A DNA stretch of 43,127 nucleotides from Nanobdellota archaeon (GTDB taxonomy: Archaea > Nanobdellota > Nanobdellia > Woesearchaeales > UBA583). This document shows positions 1-8,445 of the stretch, piece by piece. A program made the translations under genes and the position numbers. The notes beneath the pieces were generated by a model. The model worked only from the letters and a program-made list of their open reading frames with translations. It did not search any database and was not told the DNA's origin. Each line of letters starts with the position of its first letter. Positions within the stretch are counted from its first letter, which is position 1. The stretch lies in assembly GCA_022565615.1 (NCBI GenBank), contig JAIUMM010000012.1:1-43127 (forward strand), read 5' to 3'.

Positions 1-151
1 AACTAATTCTAGGATCTGAACTTAAAGTTGCAACTCCTCCTTGAATCGTTAAACGTTGATTTTCATTTAAAGATAAGACTAAAAATGTTCCTAAAGCTAA
101 AATTATTACAGATAAAATTACAAAAATAGTAACTTGTGATTTTCTATTCAT
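1..151 (-). CDS. Membrane-anchored protein, N-terminal part only
   Basis: The first 50 codons of a gene that runs off the left edge. The protein starts MNRKSQVTIFVI and has one hydrophobic segment at about residues 7-26, followed by a polar extracellular start. A basic residue, a small residue and QVTIF before the hydrophobic stretch resemble the class III (type IV pilin-like) signals of many DPANN surface proteins. That is inference, because the rest of the gene is missing. It lies on the same strand as the next large secreted protein, 57 bases downstream of that gene's stop. No function can be assigned from this fragment. Confidence 0.6.
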   Translation of the reverse strand, partial: MNRKSQVTIFVILSVIILALGTFLVLSLNENQRLTIQGGVATLSSDPRIS

Positions 152-207
152 GTTAAATTTTCAAATTAATTATTTATAAAGAATTGTTATAACTAATTAC
201 TGAAAAA

Positions 208-3200
208 TTAACCTCCAATGCTCATAGTTACAACTTCACCTTGTAAATTTAAAATATTAATTGAACTATCTCCAACTACAGATTGAATTACTCCAACACC
301 TTCAATTCTATCTCCAACTCCTCCTCTTAACATCTCTCCATTAGGACTTCTAATCATAACTGACCTACTAGAAGGAGTTCCAAAAATACCAATTAAATTA
401 AATTCATCTAATCTTATTGAACCTTGTGTAGCTAGTTGAGCAACATTATCAGGAGTTGGTGGGAAATCAGATTGTCCCTGTACTTGTGGACGCTCTCTTA
501 AAGGTCTTTGAGGAGGAATTAGAGAAGAATCTGGTGCTAAATTTTCTAATGATATTTGATTTAAATATACTTCAAGTTCACTTCTTAATTCTTCTGTAGA
601 TATATCTTGAGTCAATAATCTTTGTGAGTATGTAAATTGATTTACTTGTTCTAAGACTAAAGCCTCTCTTGCAATTTCTTCAGCTTCTTCTTGAGAAACG
701 CTCCTTATACTATTTCTAATTGAATCATATAATTCTCCCATTCTAATTCCTATACTTTGAAAATATTCATCTGTTGAAGTAGTTGGAATTTGTCCATCTC
801 CAACTCCTAAATAATCACCAATTGATTCACTACCATCAATTGAATTAATTCCTCCAGCTCTTATTTGACTTATAACTATTCTCTCAACACTCTCACACAT
901 AGCTGAATTACTTTGGCAATCAATTGAATTATCAATAATAGTTCCTAATTCTTCTTGAATTTGCCTCTCCCTTTGATTCAAATCATCAATTGCTGCACCT
1001 AAATCTCCTCCAAAGAGTGTATCTGCTCTTTGTTGTAATTGTGCGTTATATCTACTAACTGCATTTTGAAATTCATTATTTTCAATAGCTTCTAATAGAC
1101 GTAAATTCATAGTTTCACCTCTATCATTAGTAGGAGGAAGTTCTCCTTCTAACACCCTATATAACTCTCTTCTCATCTCAAATGAAGGATTATCAACACC
1201 CACTGCTCGAAGTGTATCAACAATACTTAAACGTTGATTTTGTGAGAGAGAATTAAAGGTTTGTGAAGTATCTTGTGAAATAATAGTTTCAAACGAATCT
1301 GAAAACACTTCAGGTACAAGAGATGTAGGATCAACTCCTCCACTTTCACTAATTCTTAATTCTTGAAGAGCAAGTGCAATTTCAGTTCCAAATAATTGCT
1401 CATTTATTGTTCCTATCTGCTCAGTTCTAATAGATGTTTGAACTAAACCTTCAAATGCTACTTCACTTCCTAGTCTTAATCTTTCAAGTAATTGTTCATT
1501 CATAACTGCTGAATTGGAAGGAGGCTCTTCATCAAATAATAATCTATATAAATCTCTTCTTGCTTCAAGAGAATTTGCAATCTGAGGCATATTAAGTTGC
1601 ATAAATGCATCATAAATACTATTTTGTTCAAATACTTGAGAATCATATTTTTCTTGAGCTAAAATAAATGCTGAAATCTGTTCTTGAAAAGAAGAATCTT
1701 CAAGTCCAATAATTGTTCTAATTTCAACTCCACTTGAACCTTCCATTGTCCCAATTTCTCTTTGACCAGATAAGATATAATTTGAATAAATATTTCCATC
1801 TCTTAAATTAGTCATAACTCCAAAAATGTTTGAAGGAATATTTGAAAAACCACTCATTATCATCTCATCACTAGTCATTGAAACAATTCTTCTATTATCA
1901 TCATTATTTGTTCCCTCATCTATTTCTATTCTTCCTCCTTCATCTACTTGGGCAAAATAATTTCTCTGCACATTATCATTTCCTCTTGTAATAACTCCCC
2001 AATTACTTGAACTATCTCCAGTAAGAGATATAACCTCTTGATTATTTCCTAAATCTCTTCTTGCTACACAATTAATATTTCCTTGACAACTTTGTGTTGA
2101 TGTAATAAGACCATCATTATCTCCTAAATTTCCAATATTTGCAGCAACTCCTCCCCACATAGTACTTACTCCACCTCTACTTTCAACTCCTATTGTTCCT
2201 TGTTGCATCCAAGGTTGAAAAAAAACTCCTCCATGATTATTTTGATTATTAACTCCTAAAAATGTTGGTGACAATGTATATTTATAATCGCTTCCTCTAT
2301 CTACTTCAACATTGTTCACATTAGTTCTCACTCTTGTAGTTCCCTCATCATCTGTTCTAGAATAAATTTGTGCATCGGAATCAGTTCCTTGATAGTCAAC
2401 AGTTCTAACTTCTTCAACTCCTAAATTTAAACCTATTTGATTATTAATTGGAATTATAGTATATCCACTTTCTGCAGTCCCTGTTGTTGAACCTGCTCTT
2501 ATTGCCGTAATTCCATCTTGAAGTCTAAAATTCCCTTGCTCCACAACTTCACCATTTAATATTTGATCTGGAACTACTGAAATTACTTCTCTTGCAGGAA
2601 CTGATGCTACTCTTCTCTCCTCTTCTAAACTTAAAGGATTAAATACTCCTTGTAAAATTGCTTGACTATCTGAAGATAATCTTGAAGAATCAATATCAAT
2701 AACTCCTCCTTGTTGAGAAGAAGAACTTATTAGTCCCACTAATTCTTCCGTACCTATTGAATCTCCTGATTGTAATTCTAATTGAACACCATTAACTCTA
2801 ACACTTCCCGTTTGACTACTCAAAAAAATACTTCCATCTTGAACCGTAACTAATCCCGAACTCACCTGAAACTCTCTTCCTTGAGCATCTACAACAGTTC
2901 TAGTTCCTCCTGTTTCTTCATCTATATTCACTCTATAATCCCCATCAGTTGCTCTAATTTCAGATTGAAATTCATCTGCAATTTCAATAGTAATAGCATC
3001 AGCTCCTACCCCAAACCTTTCAATTTCTCTTTTTGGAATTATTTCAATTGTCCCATCTGAATTTATTGTTACTGAATCAATCTCTTCTCTTTGAGAATTT
3101 AAATTTGAAAAATGACCATTTGTACCAACTAATGTCCCATCTGATAAAAATGAAGCAGGTCCTTGAACAGAAAATGAAAAGCCAAATTCTCTTCTAAGAG

Positions 3201-3537
3201 CATCTTCTAAAGCTTGAGTATTTACTTCAGTAAATAAATTTCCAATATTATACAAATTTGCTTGAATTTGAGGGGCAATCATCGATTGTCTTTGACTAGG
3301 ATTTAATTGAGAATAATCTAAGTTTTCAGGATTAATTTCCCTAATTCTATTATCTGGAACTTTAGACCAATCAAAATTTGGATCACCTATAAAATCATTT
3401 AAATTAATATCAGGATTTAAATAAGTATCTGAATTACTTAAATCAATTTCCTCTTCTTCTTGACTTGAAAAAGAAAAATTAAAAATTATTAAAACTAAAA
3501 ATATAATTATTAAAATAAATTTTAATCTTTTTTTCAT
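208..3537 (-). CDS. Very large secreted protein with PilP/GspC-like C-terminal domain
   Basis: 1109 aa with a signal peptide (residues 1-25: basic start, long Ile/Leu/Phe core, FSFSS). Residues 150-520 are rich in short beta-type, Ser/Gly/Thr/Asn stretches. Residues about 641-685 and 772-816 are an internal duplication that shares RR-LYR-L, E-PP-N and N-LLE. Residues 850-1000 look helical. The last 65 residues (LIGIFGTPSSRSVMIR, VGDRIEG, then a short hydrophobic end) resemble the small beta domain of bacterial PilP/GspC secretion-pilus proteins. There are only four cysteines, in two pairs (484/490 and 874/881). The start is supported by a TATA box 24-31 bases upstream. I do not recognise the whole protein; an envelope or surface-assembly role is a guess. 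Confidence 0.85.
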   Translation of the reverse strand: MKKRLKFILIIIFLVLIIFNFSFSSQEEEEIDLSNSDTYLNPDINLNDFIGDPNFDWSKVPDNRIREINPENLDYSQLNPSQRQSMIAPQIQANLYNIGNLFTEVNTQALEDALRREFGFSFSVQGPASFLSDGTLVGTNGHFSNLNSQREEIDSVTINSDGTIEIIPKREIERFGVGADAITIEIADEFQSEIRATDGDYRVNIDEETGGTRTVVDAQGREFQVSSGLVTVQDGSIFLSSQTGSVRVNGVQLELQSGDSIGTEELVGLISSSSQQGGVIDIDSSRLSSDSQAILQGVFNPLSLEEERRVASVPAREVISVVPDQILNGEVVEQGNFRLQDGITAIRAGSTTGTAESGYTIIPINNQIGLNLGVEEVRTVDYQGTDSDAQIYSRTDDEGTTRVRTNVNNVEVDRGSDYKYTLSPTFLGVNNQNNHGGVFFQPWMQQGTIGVESRGGVSTMWGGVAANIGNLGDNDGLITSTQSCQGNINCVARRDLGNNQEVISLTGDSSSNWGVITRGNDNVQRNYFAQVDEGGRIEIDEGTNNDDNRRIVSMTSDEMIMSGFSNIPSNIFGVMTNLRDGNIYSNYILSGQREIGTMEGSSGVEIRTIIGLEDSSFQEQISAFILAQEKYDSQVFEQNSIYDAFMQLNMPQIANSLEARRDLYRLLFDEEPPSNSAVMNEQLLERLRLGSEVAFEGLVQTSIRTEQIGTINEQLFGTEIALALQELRISESGGVDPTSLVPEVFSDSFETIISQDTSQTFNSLSQNQRLSIVDTLRAVGVDNPSFEMRRELYRVLEGELPPTNDRGETMNLRLLEAIENNEFQNAVSRYNAQLQQRADTLFGGDLGAAIDDLNQRERQIQEELGTIIDNSIDCQSNSAMCESVERIVISQIRAGGINSIDGSESIGDYLGVGDGQIPTTSTDEYFQSIGIRMGELYDSIRNSIRSVSQEEAEEIAREALVLEQVNQFTYSQRLLTQDISTEELRSELEVYLNQISLENLAPDSSLIPPQRPLRERPQVQGQSDFPPTPDNVAQLATQGSIRLDEFNLIGIFGTPSSRSVMIRSPNGEMLRGGVGDRIEGVGVIQSVVGDSSINILNLQGEVVTMSIGG

Positions 3538-3560
3538 ATATTACTTAATTAAAAATTATA

Positions 3561-3568
3561 TTTATAAA
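3561..3568 (-). promoter_or_regulatory. TATA box for the large secreted protein
   Basis: TTTATAAA centred 28 bases before the ATG at 3537, the spacing expected of a leaderless archaeal transcript. It fixes the start codon of that gene. Confidence 0.55.
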
Positions 3569-3605
3569 TAATTATTTTAAATTTAAGTAGATACAATACA
3601 CAAAA

Positions 3606-3613
3606 TTTATAAA
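3606..3613 (+). promoter_or_regulatory. TATA box for the small secreted protein
   Basis: TTTATAAA 23-30 bases before the ATG at 3636. With the box at 3561-3568 it forms a compact divergent promoter region of under 100 bases. Confidence 0.55.
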
Positions 3614-3635
3614 TCTAGAAAACATAATACAAATA

Positions 3636-4124
3636 ATGGAAAAAAATACTAAAACTAAAATGTTAGGAGGCCTTGTAGGTTTAACAATAGCTCTAAGTTC
3701 CCCCTCTCATGCTCAAGGAACTTCATTTTTAGATAGAAATGACTTATCTAGTCAAGATAGAGAATCTTATGAAATAGGAATAGATAATTTAAATAATACT
3801 TTTGTTGGTTGTTGGACAAATCATATCCAACCACTACATAGTAGAGGAGAAGTTCCAAGAGATGTTTTAACATATTTAATTTCAGTTCAAGAGGGACTCA
3901 GAACTGAAAGATTCCCCTCTTATGATGAGAGTGAGTCATTTAGAAATTTTGCTAATAGTTTACCAAGTACTAATGAAAGTGCTAGAAATTCATGCAGTAG
4001 AATTCCTGATACAATAAATGGAGTAATTGTTCCAAGACAAATAAAATATGGACATATAAATTATCCTAATTGTCATAGTACTCTTAGATGCTCTTATGAG
4101 TCTAGTGATAATCAACAGAATTAA
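3636..4124 (+). CDS. Small secreted protein, function unknown
   Basis: 162 aa. A signal peptide is visible (basic KTK, hydrophobic MLGGLVGLTIALSS, then the signal-peptidase-like SHAQG at about residues 24-28). The mature protein is short and polar with four cysteines (VGCW, NSCS, PNCH, LRCS) that could form two disulfides outside the cell. I recognise no family. It is divergently transcribed from the 1109-aa secreted protein, and the next gene also encodes a signal-peptide protein, so the three may be an envelope group. A TATA box just upstream supports the start. Confidence 0.75.
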   Translation: MEKNTKTKMLGGLVGLTIALSSPSHAQGTSFLDRNDLSSQDRESYEIGIDNLNNTFVGCWTNHIQPLHSRGEVPRDVLTYLISVQEGLRTERFPSYDESESFRNFANSLPSTNESARNSCSRIPDTINGVIVPRQIKYGHINYPNCHSTLRCSYESSDNQQN

Positions 4125-4208
4125 TTTATAGAATTAATACTCAATTTTTTATCTCTTCTTAATTACTACGTAAATTATTAAAATCTATCTTTCTAAATAT
4201 TTATAAAT

Positions 4209-5363
4209 ATGAATTTGCAAAAAATATTTTTGTTATTTATTTTGAGTATTATAATTTTATTCTCAAATATTTCTTTTTCTCAAAATTTAACATTTGAATT
4301 TGATTTAAAGCTCATAGAAGGAGGTTGTGCAGGATATGAAAATTCACTTGTTCAATTATATTACTCAAATGGAAATCTTGTAAATAATTCTGATTTTCTA
4401 GTTCAAATTTATGATGGCCCACTTCAATCAATGGGATTATTACTAGAATTTGAAGTTAGTAACGAATCTCAACTAGTACCTTTTGAAAAAGCACTTGGAC
4501 ATAGATACGATATTATAGTTCCAAATGACAATCATACTTACCTTGGAACAACTGGTAAAATTGATATTGTTGATTGTGGTTTTACTACATTTGAACCACT
4601 ATTTTCATATCAATCAATTCTTCAAATTACTACTACTTCTGACGCTGGTTCTGAGATAGTCTCCAATGTTGAAATAGAGGAATTTGAATTTGAAAATGAT
4701 TTAGAAATTAAATTTTTTCAAATTAATACTCAATCATTTAGACAAAGAGATCAAATTTCATTTTTATCAAATAATAACATGTGGATTTCAACAGACTCAG
4801 AAAATTGGGAAGAAATTCTCAATAATCACACAATTGCTAACATTAATACTCAATCTCCTTTAATTCTTGCACTTGAAACAAATCAAAGAATTCAAACTCA
4901 AATTATTAACAACAATAATGAAAATAATTATAACAATAATGAAAGTATTATTGGAGATAATGAAACTTCAATTCAAACACCTCTAAGACCAGGTAGAGAA
5001 AATACTCAACCAGTTCAAAGTTCTCAAACTTCTGTATTTTCAATTCAAAGTTCTAATAATTCATTACTATTTACTTTAGCAATAGTAATATTAATTTTAG
5101 GAGGAATTTTTATATTAATATTTTTAAAAGGTTCTAAAAAAAGTAGTTCTGACTATGACTACTCCAATAATAACCATGTAGAACTAAACACCCACCAAAT
5201 TCCTAGTTTAATGGAGAGTAGAATTATTACATATATTGAAATGTATAAAGAACATTATTCAACTGAAGAAATCATTAAACAACTCATTTCTAACGGATTT
5301 GATAGGGAAACAATCGTACAAGTAATTCAAACATATGTTGAAAAGCAAAAAGCTCAAAAATAA
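4209..5363 (+). CDS. Surface protein with signal peptide, C-terminal TM and UBA-like tail
   Basis: 384 aa. A signal peptide (1-24, ending SFSQ) precedes an ectodomain with two cysteines (C40, C123). Residues 227-280 are an Asn/Gln/Ser-rich stalk, 285-306 a transmembrane helix, and a short basic-polar cytoplasmic segment follows. The last 45 residues (MESRIITYIEMYKEHYS..EEIIKQLISNGFDRETI) look like the small three-helix, UBA-like module that ends many CPR and DPANN membrane proteins. The topology is therefore outside domain, stalk, one helix, cytosolic helical module. The function is unknown. It converges on uvrC with a 44-base gap. A TATA-like box touches the ATG, so the promoter that defines this start is not clear. 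Confidence 0.8.
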   Translation: MNLQKIFLLFILSIIILFSNISFSQNLTFEFDLKLIEGGCAGYENSLVQLYYSNGNLVNNSDFLVQIYDGPLQSMGLLLEFEVSNESQLVPFEKALGHRYDIIVPNDNHTYLGTTGKIDIVDCGFTTFEPLFSYQSILQITTTSDAGSEIVSNVEIEEFEFENDLEIKFFQINTQSFRQRDQISFLSNNNMWISTDSENWEEILNNHTIANINTQSPLILALETNQRIQTQIINNNNENNYNNNESIIGDNETSIQTPLRPGRENTQPVQSSQTSVFSIQSSNNSLLFTLAIVILILGGIFILIFLKGSKKSSSDYDYSNNNHVELNTHQIPSLMESRIITYIEMYKEHYSTEEIIKQLISNGFDRETIVQVIQTYVEKQKAQK

Positions 5364-5407
5364 AGAATTTATTAATTTATTATAACTTTAATTTATTATA
5401 ATCCAAA

Positions 5408-7015
5408 TTATTCAAACTCCTCTTTAACTCTCATCTCCCTTTTTTTTTTATTATAACTCACCACATAATTATGGACTGAATTCCTAATATGCCTTATAAA
5501 TTTCATCATCTCTGAATTTTTGTCAAATTTTAAAGAAATATTACTAAGTATTGTAAATATTTCTTCTTCTTGTTTTGCAAGTGATATAAGGGGAATATTT
5601 TTAGCATCTCCTCCTACATTTTCAAGAGCTTCTTGAGCCATATGCAACTGTCCAAGTCCTCCATCAATAATAATTAAATTTGGAAAATCTTCTTTTCTCT
5701 CTTTAATTCCATAGTATCTCCTATATACACATTCTTTCATTGCTAAAAAATCGTCTTGTTTTTTATGAAGTGATTTAATTTCAAATTTTCTATATCCTGA
5801 CTTATTTTCAATTCCATCCACAAATTGAACCATTCCTCCTACTGTATAATCATAAGACAAATTTGACATATCAAAACACTCAATTACTCGCGGAAGTTTA
5901 GGTAAATGTAGAGCATCTTGGATTTGCTCAAGAATTGTTTTATTTTTAACTCTATATTCTAAATTTTTATATGCTAATTCCATTAACTTTCTCTTCTCTC
6001 CTTTTTTAGGATGAACAATATGTAACTTTTTTTGATGTAGTGAATATAATGATTCTTGAAGTTCTTCAATTTCTTCTATTGATGCAAAATTCTCTTCAAT
6101 TAATAATTCATAAGGAGGAAATCTTGAAGTATAATATTTTTCAAGCCACTCTGCAACTGTGTGATACTCTTGTAAAATAAATTCTTCTTTTTTTAGAATT
6201 GAACCTTTTGTTAAATGAATCATTACTACTTGTGTTGTTTTATTTAGAAGTTGCTCAAATACTACAACATCTTGATTATATTCTTTTAAAGTATCTACTT
6301 TTTGCTCCTCTTCTTCAATATTATTTAAAATTTCTAACAATTCTTTGTATTCTTTTGCTTTTTCAAATTCTAGATTTTTTGCAAATATAAGCATTTGAGT
6401 TGTAAGTTCTCGTCTTAATCTTGGTATATTTCTATATTTTAAAAAATATTGAGCTTCTTTTATTTGACTTTGATACCATAATATATCAATTTCTTCAAGA
6501 GTTTTTGCAGGTGCTTTTTCAATTTCAAAATTAATATGAGATTTAGAAGAATATGTTTTAGGTGTAATAAGTTTAAAATATTTAACACAAAAGTCAATGA
6601 GTTTTATTCTCAAATAACTATTTGCATAAGGTCCAAAATATATTCCTTTTAAATGAGTTTTTCTTGTAGATGAAATAGTTGGAACTTGAGAATTTGAAAA
6701 AAAAATATAAGCATATGTTTTATCATCTTTTAAATGAATATTATATTTAGGTTTATATTTTTTAATAAGTCTATTTTCAAGTAATAATGCTTCAAGTTCA
6801 TTATGTACAATAATTGTCTCAACTCTTACAATATGTTGAAGAAGAATTCGTGTTTTTGGGTGTTCTTGAGCTTGAGTTGTAAAATAAGATGACACTCTTT
6901 TTTTCAAATTTTTAGCCTTTCCTACATAAATAATATCTCCTTTTAAGTTAAAATATTGATAAACACCTGGTTCTTTAGGAAGAGTATCAAGATTAAGAGG
7001 AGATGATATTTTCAT
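5408..7015 (-). CDS. uvrC: Excinuclease ABC subunit C, short and cysteine-poor
   Basis: 535 aa. UvrC makes the two incisions of nucleotide excision repair with UvrA and UvrB (not in this window). The GIY-YIG nuclease is at residues 14-90 (PGVYQYF, IIYVGKAKNLKKR), the UVR helix pair that binds UvrB at about 198-232, and the RNase H-like nuclease at 375-520 with its expected acidic and histidine residues (ECFDMSN D382, IIIDGG D451, RNSVH H515). Two differences from usual UvrC (about 600 aa) stand out. The protein ends right after the RNase H-like domain, so the C-terminal helix-hairpin-helix pair is absent. The four-cysteine cluster region between the GIY-YIG and UVR parts reads IEKAPAKT where IGRC-PC is usual, so the cluster ligands are gone. 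Confidence 0.93.
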   Translation of the reverse strand: MKISSPLNLDTLPKEPGVYQYFNLKGDIIYVGKAKNLKKRVSSYFTTQAQEHPKTRILLQHIVRVETIIVHNELEALLLENRLIKKYKPKYNIHLKDDKTYAYIFFSNSQVPTISSTRKTHLKGIYFGPYANSYLRIKLIDFCVKYFKLITPKTYSSKSHINFEIEKAPAKTLEEIDILWYQSQIKEAQYFLKYRNIPRLRRELTTQMLIFAKNLEFEKAKEYKELLEILNNIEEEEQKVDTLKEYNQDVVVFEQLLNKTTQVVMIHLTKGSILKKEEFILQEYHTVAEWLEKYYTSRFPPYELLIEENFASIEEIEELQESLYSLHQKKLHIVHPKKGEKRKLMELAYKNLEYRVKNKTILEQIQDALHLPKLPRVIECFDMSNLSYDYTVGGMVQFVDGIENKSGYRKFEIKSLHKKQDDFLAMKECVYRRYYGIKERKEDFPNLIIIDGGLGQLHMAQEALENVGGDAKNIPLISLAKQEEEIFTILSNISLKFDKNSEMMKFIRHIRNSVHNYVVSYNKKKREMRVKEEFE

Positions 7016-7172
7016 ACATAATTTAGTAAGGAGGAGTATTTAAATGTTAAGATTTATAAAAATCAAAAACATCTCTAATTTACAGATCATATAAATAATA
7101 AGTTTTATTAAAAAAAATTAACTAATCAATTAAAAATATTAAATAAATCGCCATAAGTACATAAATAAAAGA

Positions 7173-7538
7173 ATGGAAACAACATTTGAACATGATGAAA
7201 AAATAGCAAATATAACTTTTGCAAAAGTTTATCCTCTCTATATAAGTAAAATTGAAAAGAAAGGAAGAACAAAAATAGAATTAAATAAAGTAATTACTTG
7301 GCTGACTAATTTTGATGAAAAAGAAATAAAACAACTTATTGATGAACAAGTAACTTTTGAAATATTTTTTCAAAGAGCAAAACTAAATTCAAATGCTAAA
7401 TTAATAACAGGAATAATTTGCGGATATCGTGTAGAAGAAATAAAAAATTCATTAACTCAAAAAGTAAGATATTTAGATAAACTTGTTGATGAATTAGCAA
7501 AAGGAAAAGCAATAGATAAAATATTAAGAAAAGAGTAA
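7173..7538 (+). CDS. DUF2200 family protein
   Basis: 121 aa and a strong match to DUF2200: FAKVYPLYISK, EKKGRTK, the ITWLT motif, LITGIICGYRVEEI and the ending RYLDKLVDELAKGKAIDKI. The family is a small cytosolic protein of unknown function, mostly known from bacteria, so its presence here suggests transfer between domains (inference). It stands alone between the divergent uvrC and the tRNA-Gly gene. Length is typical of the family, so it looks intact. No signal or membrane segment. Confidence 0.9.
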   Translation: METTFEHDEKIANITFAKVYPLYISKIEKKGRTKIELNKVITWLTNFDEKEIKQLIDEQVTFEIFFQRAKLNSNAKLITGIICGYRVEEIKNSLTQKVRYLDKLVDELAKGKAIDKILRKE

Positions 7539-7641
7539 GTATTCTATTTTAGCTATAGATAATTAATTTCTCACACTAGTTTAATTTATATAATAGTTTA
7601 ATGAAATTATCTCTTACGAATTAAGTTTTTATTAAAAAAAA

Positions 7642-7713
7642 TGCACGAACCGGGATTCGAACCCAGATCACCGGCTTGGAAGGCCGGGATACTAGCCGTT
7701 GTACTATTCGTGC
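7642..7713 (-). tRNA. tRNA-Gly (anticodon UCC)
   Basis: A full cloverleaf on the minus strand. The acceptor stem GCACGAA pairs with UUCGUGC, with discriminator A at 7642. The D arm is GUAC/GUAU around AACGGCUA. The anticodon stem CCGGC/GCCGG holds the loop CUUCCAA with anticodon UCC. The T arm is CUGGG, loop UUCGAAU, CCCGG. No intron and no encoded CCA. It is a GC-rich island in very AT-rich surroundings. Confidence 0.97.
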
Positions 7714-7808
7714 TTGTGAATACTAATAATAATTTTAAACTCTTTATAAATATTTCTCTTAAGCATTGATTAAATGCATTCTTTAAAAATAAACTAAGTA
7801 TAGTAGTA

Positions 7809-7816
7809 TTTATAAA
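7809..7816 (+). promoter_or_regulatory. TATA box of the ribosomal protein operon leader
   Basis: TTTATAAA at this position predicts transcription from about 7836-7840. That gives the uS15 mRNA an unusually long leader of about 170 nt in a genome where most first genes look leaderless. Confidence 0.45.
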
Positions 7817-7835
7817 GCCCAATTAGTTTGTTTTT

Positions 7836-8009
7836 AATAGCAAAATATCGTTTCTTAGACAATAAGTCGAGATAAGGATACATTTGCTTATGTAAATATG
7901 CAATAGTATACCAGTTAAAAATGGCAAGATACGAAACACTTGGTTAATTTTCAATCAAGTCGTTCTTGTATCACATTTTAATAATGGTTTTTATTAAAAC
8001 ACATTAAAA
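7836..8009 (+). promoter_or_regulatory. Structured leader RNA with mini-ORF before uS15
   Basis: The leader holds three possible hairpins. Hairpin A (7876-7912) pairs GGATAC with GTATACC (one bulge) and TTGC with GCAA, capped by a GTAA tetraloop. Hairpin B (7928-7972) pairs GATAC with GTATC and ACTTGGTT with AATCAAGT, and is followed at once by ACA. Hairpin C (7976-7999) pairs TTTTAATAA with TTATTAAAA just before the uS15 start. An 8-codon frame MARYETLG begins at 7921 and ends inside hairpin B. Its start context TTAAAAATGGCAAGA is the same 15 bases as at the uS15 start at 8010. Autoregulation by uS15 or by ribosome position is a reasonable inference. A separate small RNA is the alternative. 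Confidence 0.4.
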
Positions 8010-8438
8010 ATGGCAAGAATACACGCAAGAGTTAAAGGAAAATCAGGGTCAACTAAACCAATGACACCAGATTTATCATTTGTTAGCCTAAAAGCTAAAG
8101 AAGTTGAAGCCCTAATTGTAAAATTAGTAAAAGAAGACAATAAAAGTTCTTCAGAAATTGGAATTATTTTAAGAGATACTCACGCAATTCCTAGTGTAAA
8201 AGCAGTATGTGGTAAAAGTATTGGAACAATTTTAAAAGAACACAATTTAGAAAAAACAATTCCTGAAGATTTACAAGCATTAGTTGAAAAAGTATTTTCA
8301 CTTAAAAAACACTTAAGTAACAATAAAAAAGATACTCACAACAGAAGAAGTCTCTTACTAATTGAATCAAAAATTAGAAGACTTACTAAATACTACAAAT
8401 CAAAAGGAAGAATTGCACAAAACTGGAGGTATGATTAA
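8010..8438 (+). CDS. rps15: 30S ribosomal protein uS15 (S15p/S13e)
   Basis: 142 aa. It is an archaeal/eukaryotic-type uS15 of the small ribosomal subunit. The archaeal N-terminal extension reads MARIHARVKGKSGSTKP. The core includes DTHAIPSVK and the LLLIESKIRRLTKYYKSKG helices that bind the 16S rRNA junction. Length is close to the family norm. It is the first gene of a four-gene cluster and is separated from eS1 by only 7 bases, with GGAGGT at the end of its own coding region serving as that gene's Shine-Dalgarno. The structured leader just upstream may regulate it. Confidence 0.95.
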   Translation: MARIHARVKGKSGSTKPMTPDLSFVSLKAKEVEALIVKLVKEDNKSSSEIGIILRDTHAIPSVKAVCGKSIGTILKEHNLEKTIPEDLQALVEKVFSLKKHLSNNKKDTHNRRSLLLIESKIRRLTKYYKSKGRIAQNWRYD

Positions 8439-8445
8439 TTAAAAA

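Noticed and set aside
7607-7822. A 71-codon open frame on the minus strand across the tRNA-Gly gene
   Set aside because: It is read through the tRNA, whose cloverleaf is complete, and the peptide shows no recognisable domain; it is a chance frame.
7928-7975. Hairpin B followed by ACA as an H/ACA guide RNA
   Set aside because: The lower stem is only 5 bp, the distance from upper stem to ACA is 12 nt, and no kink-turn motif is seen.
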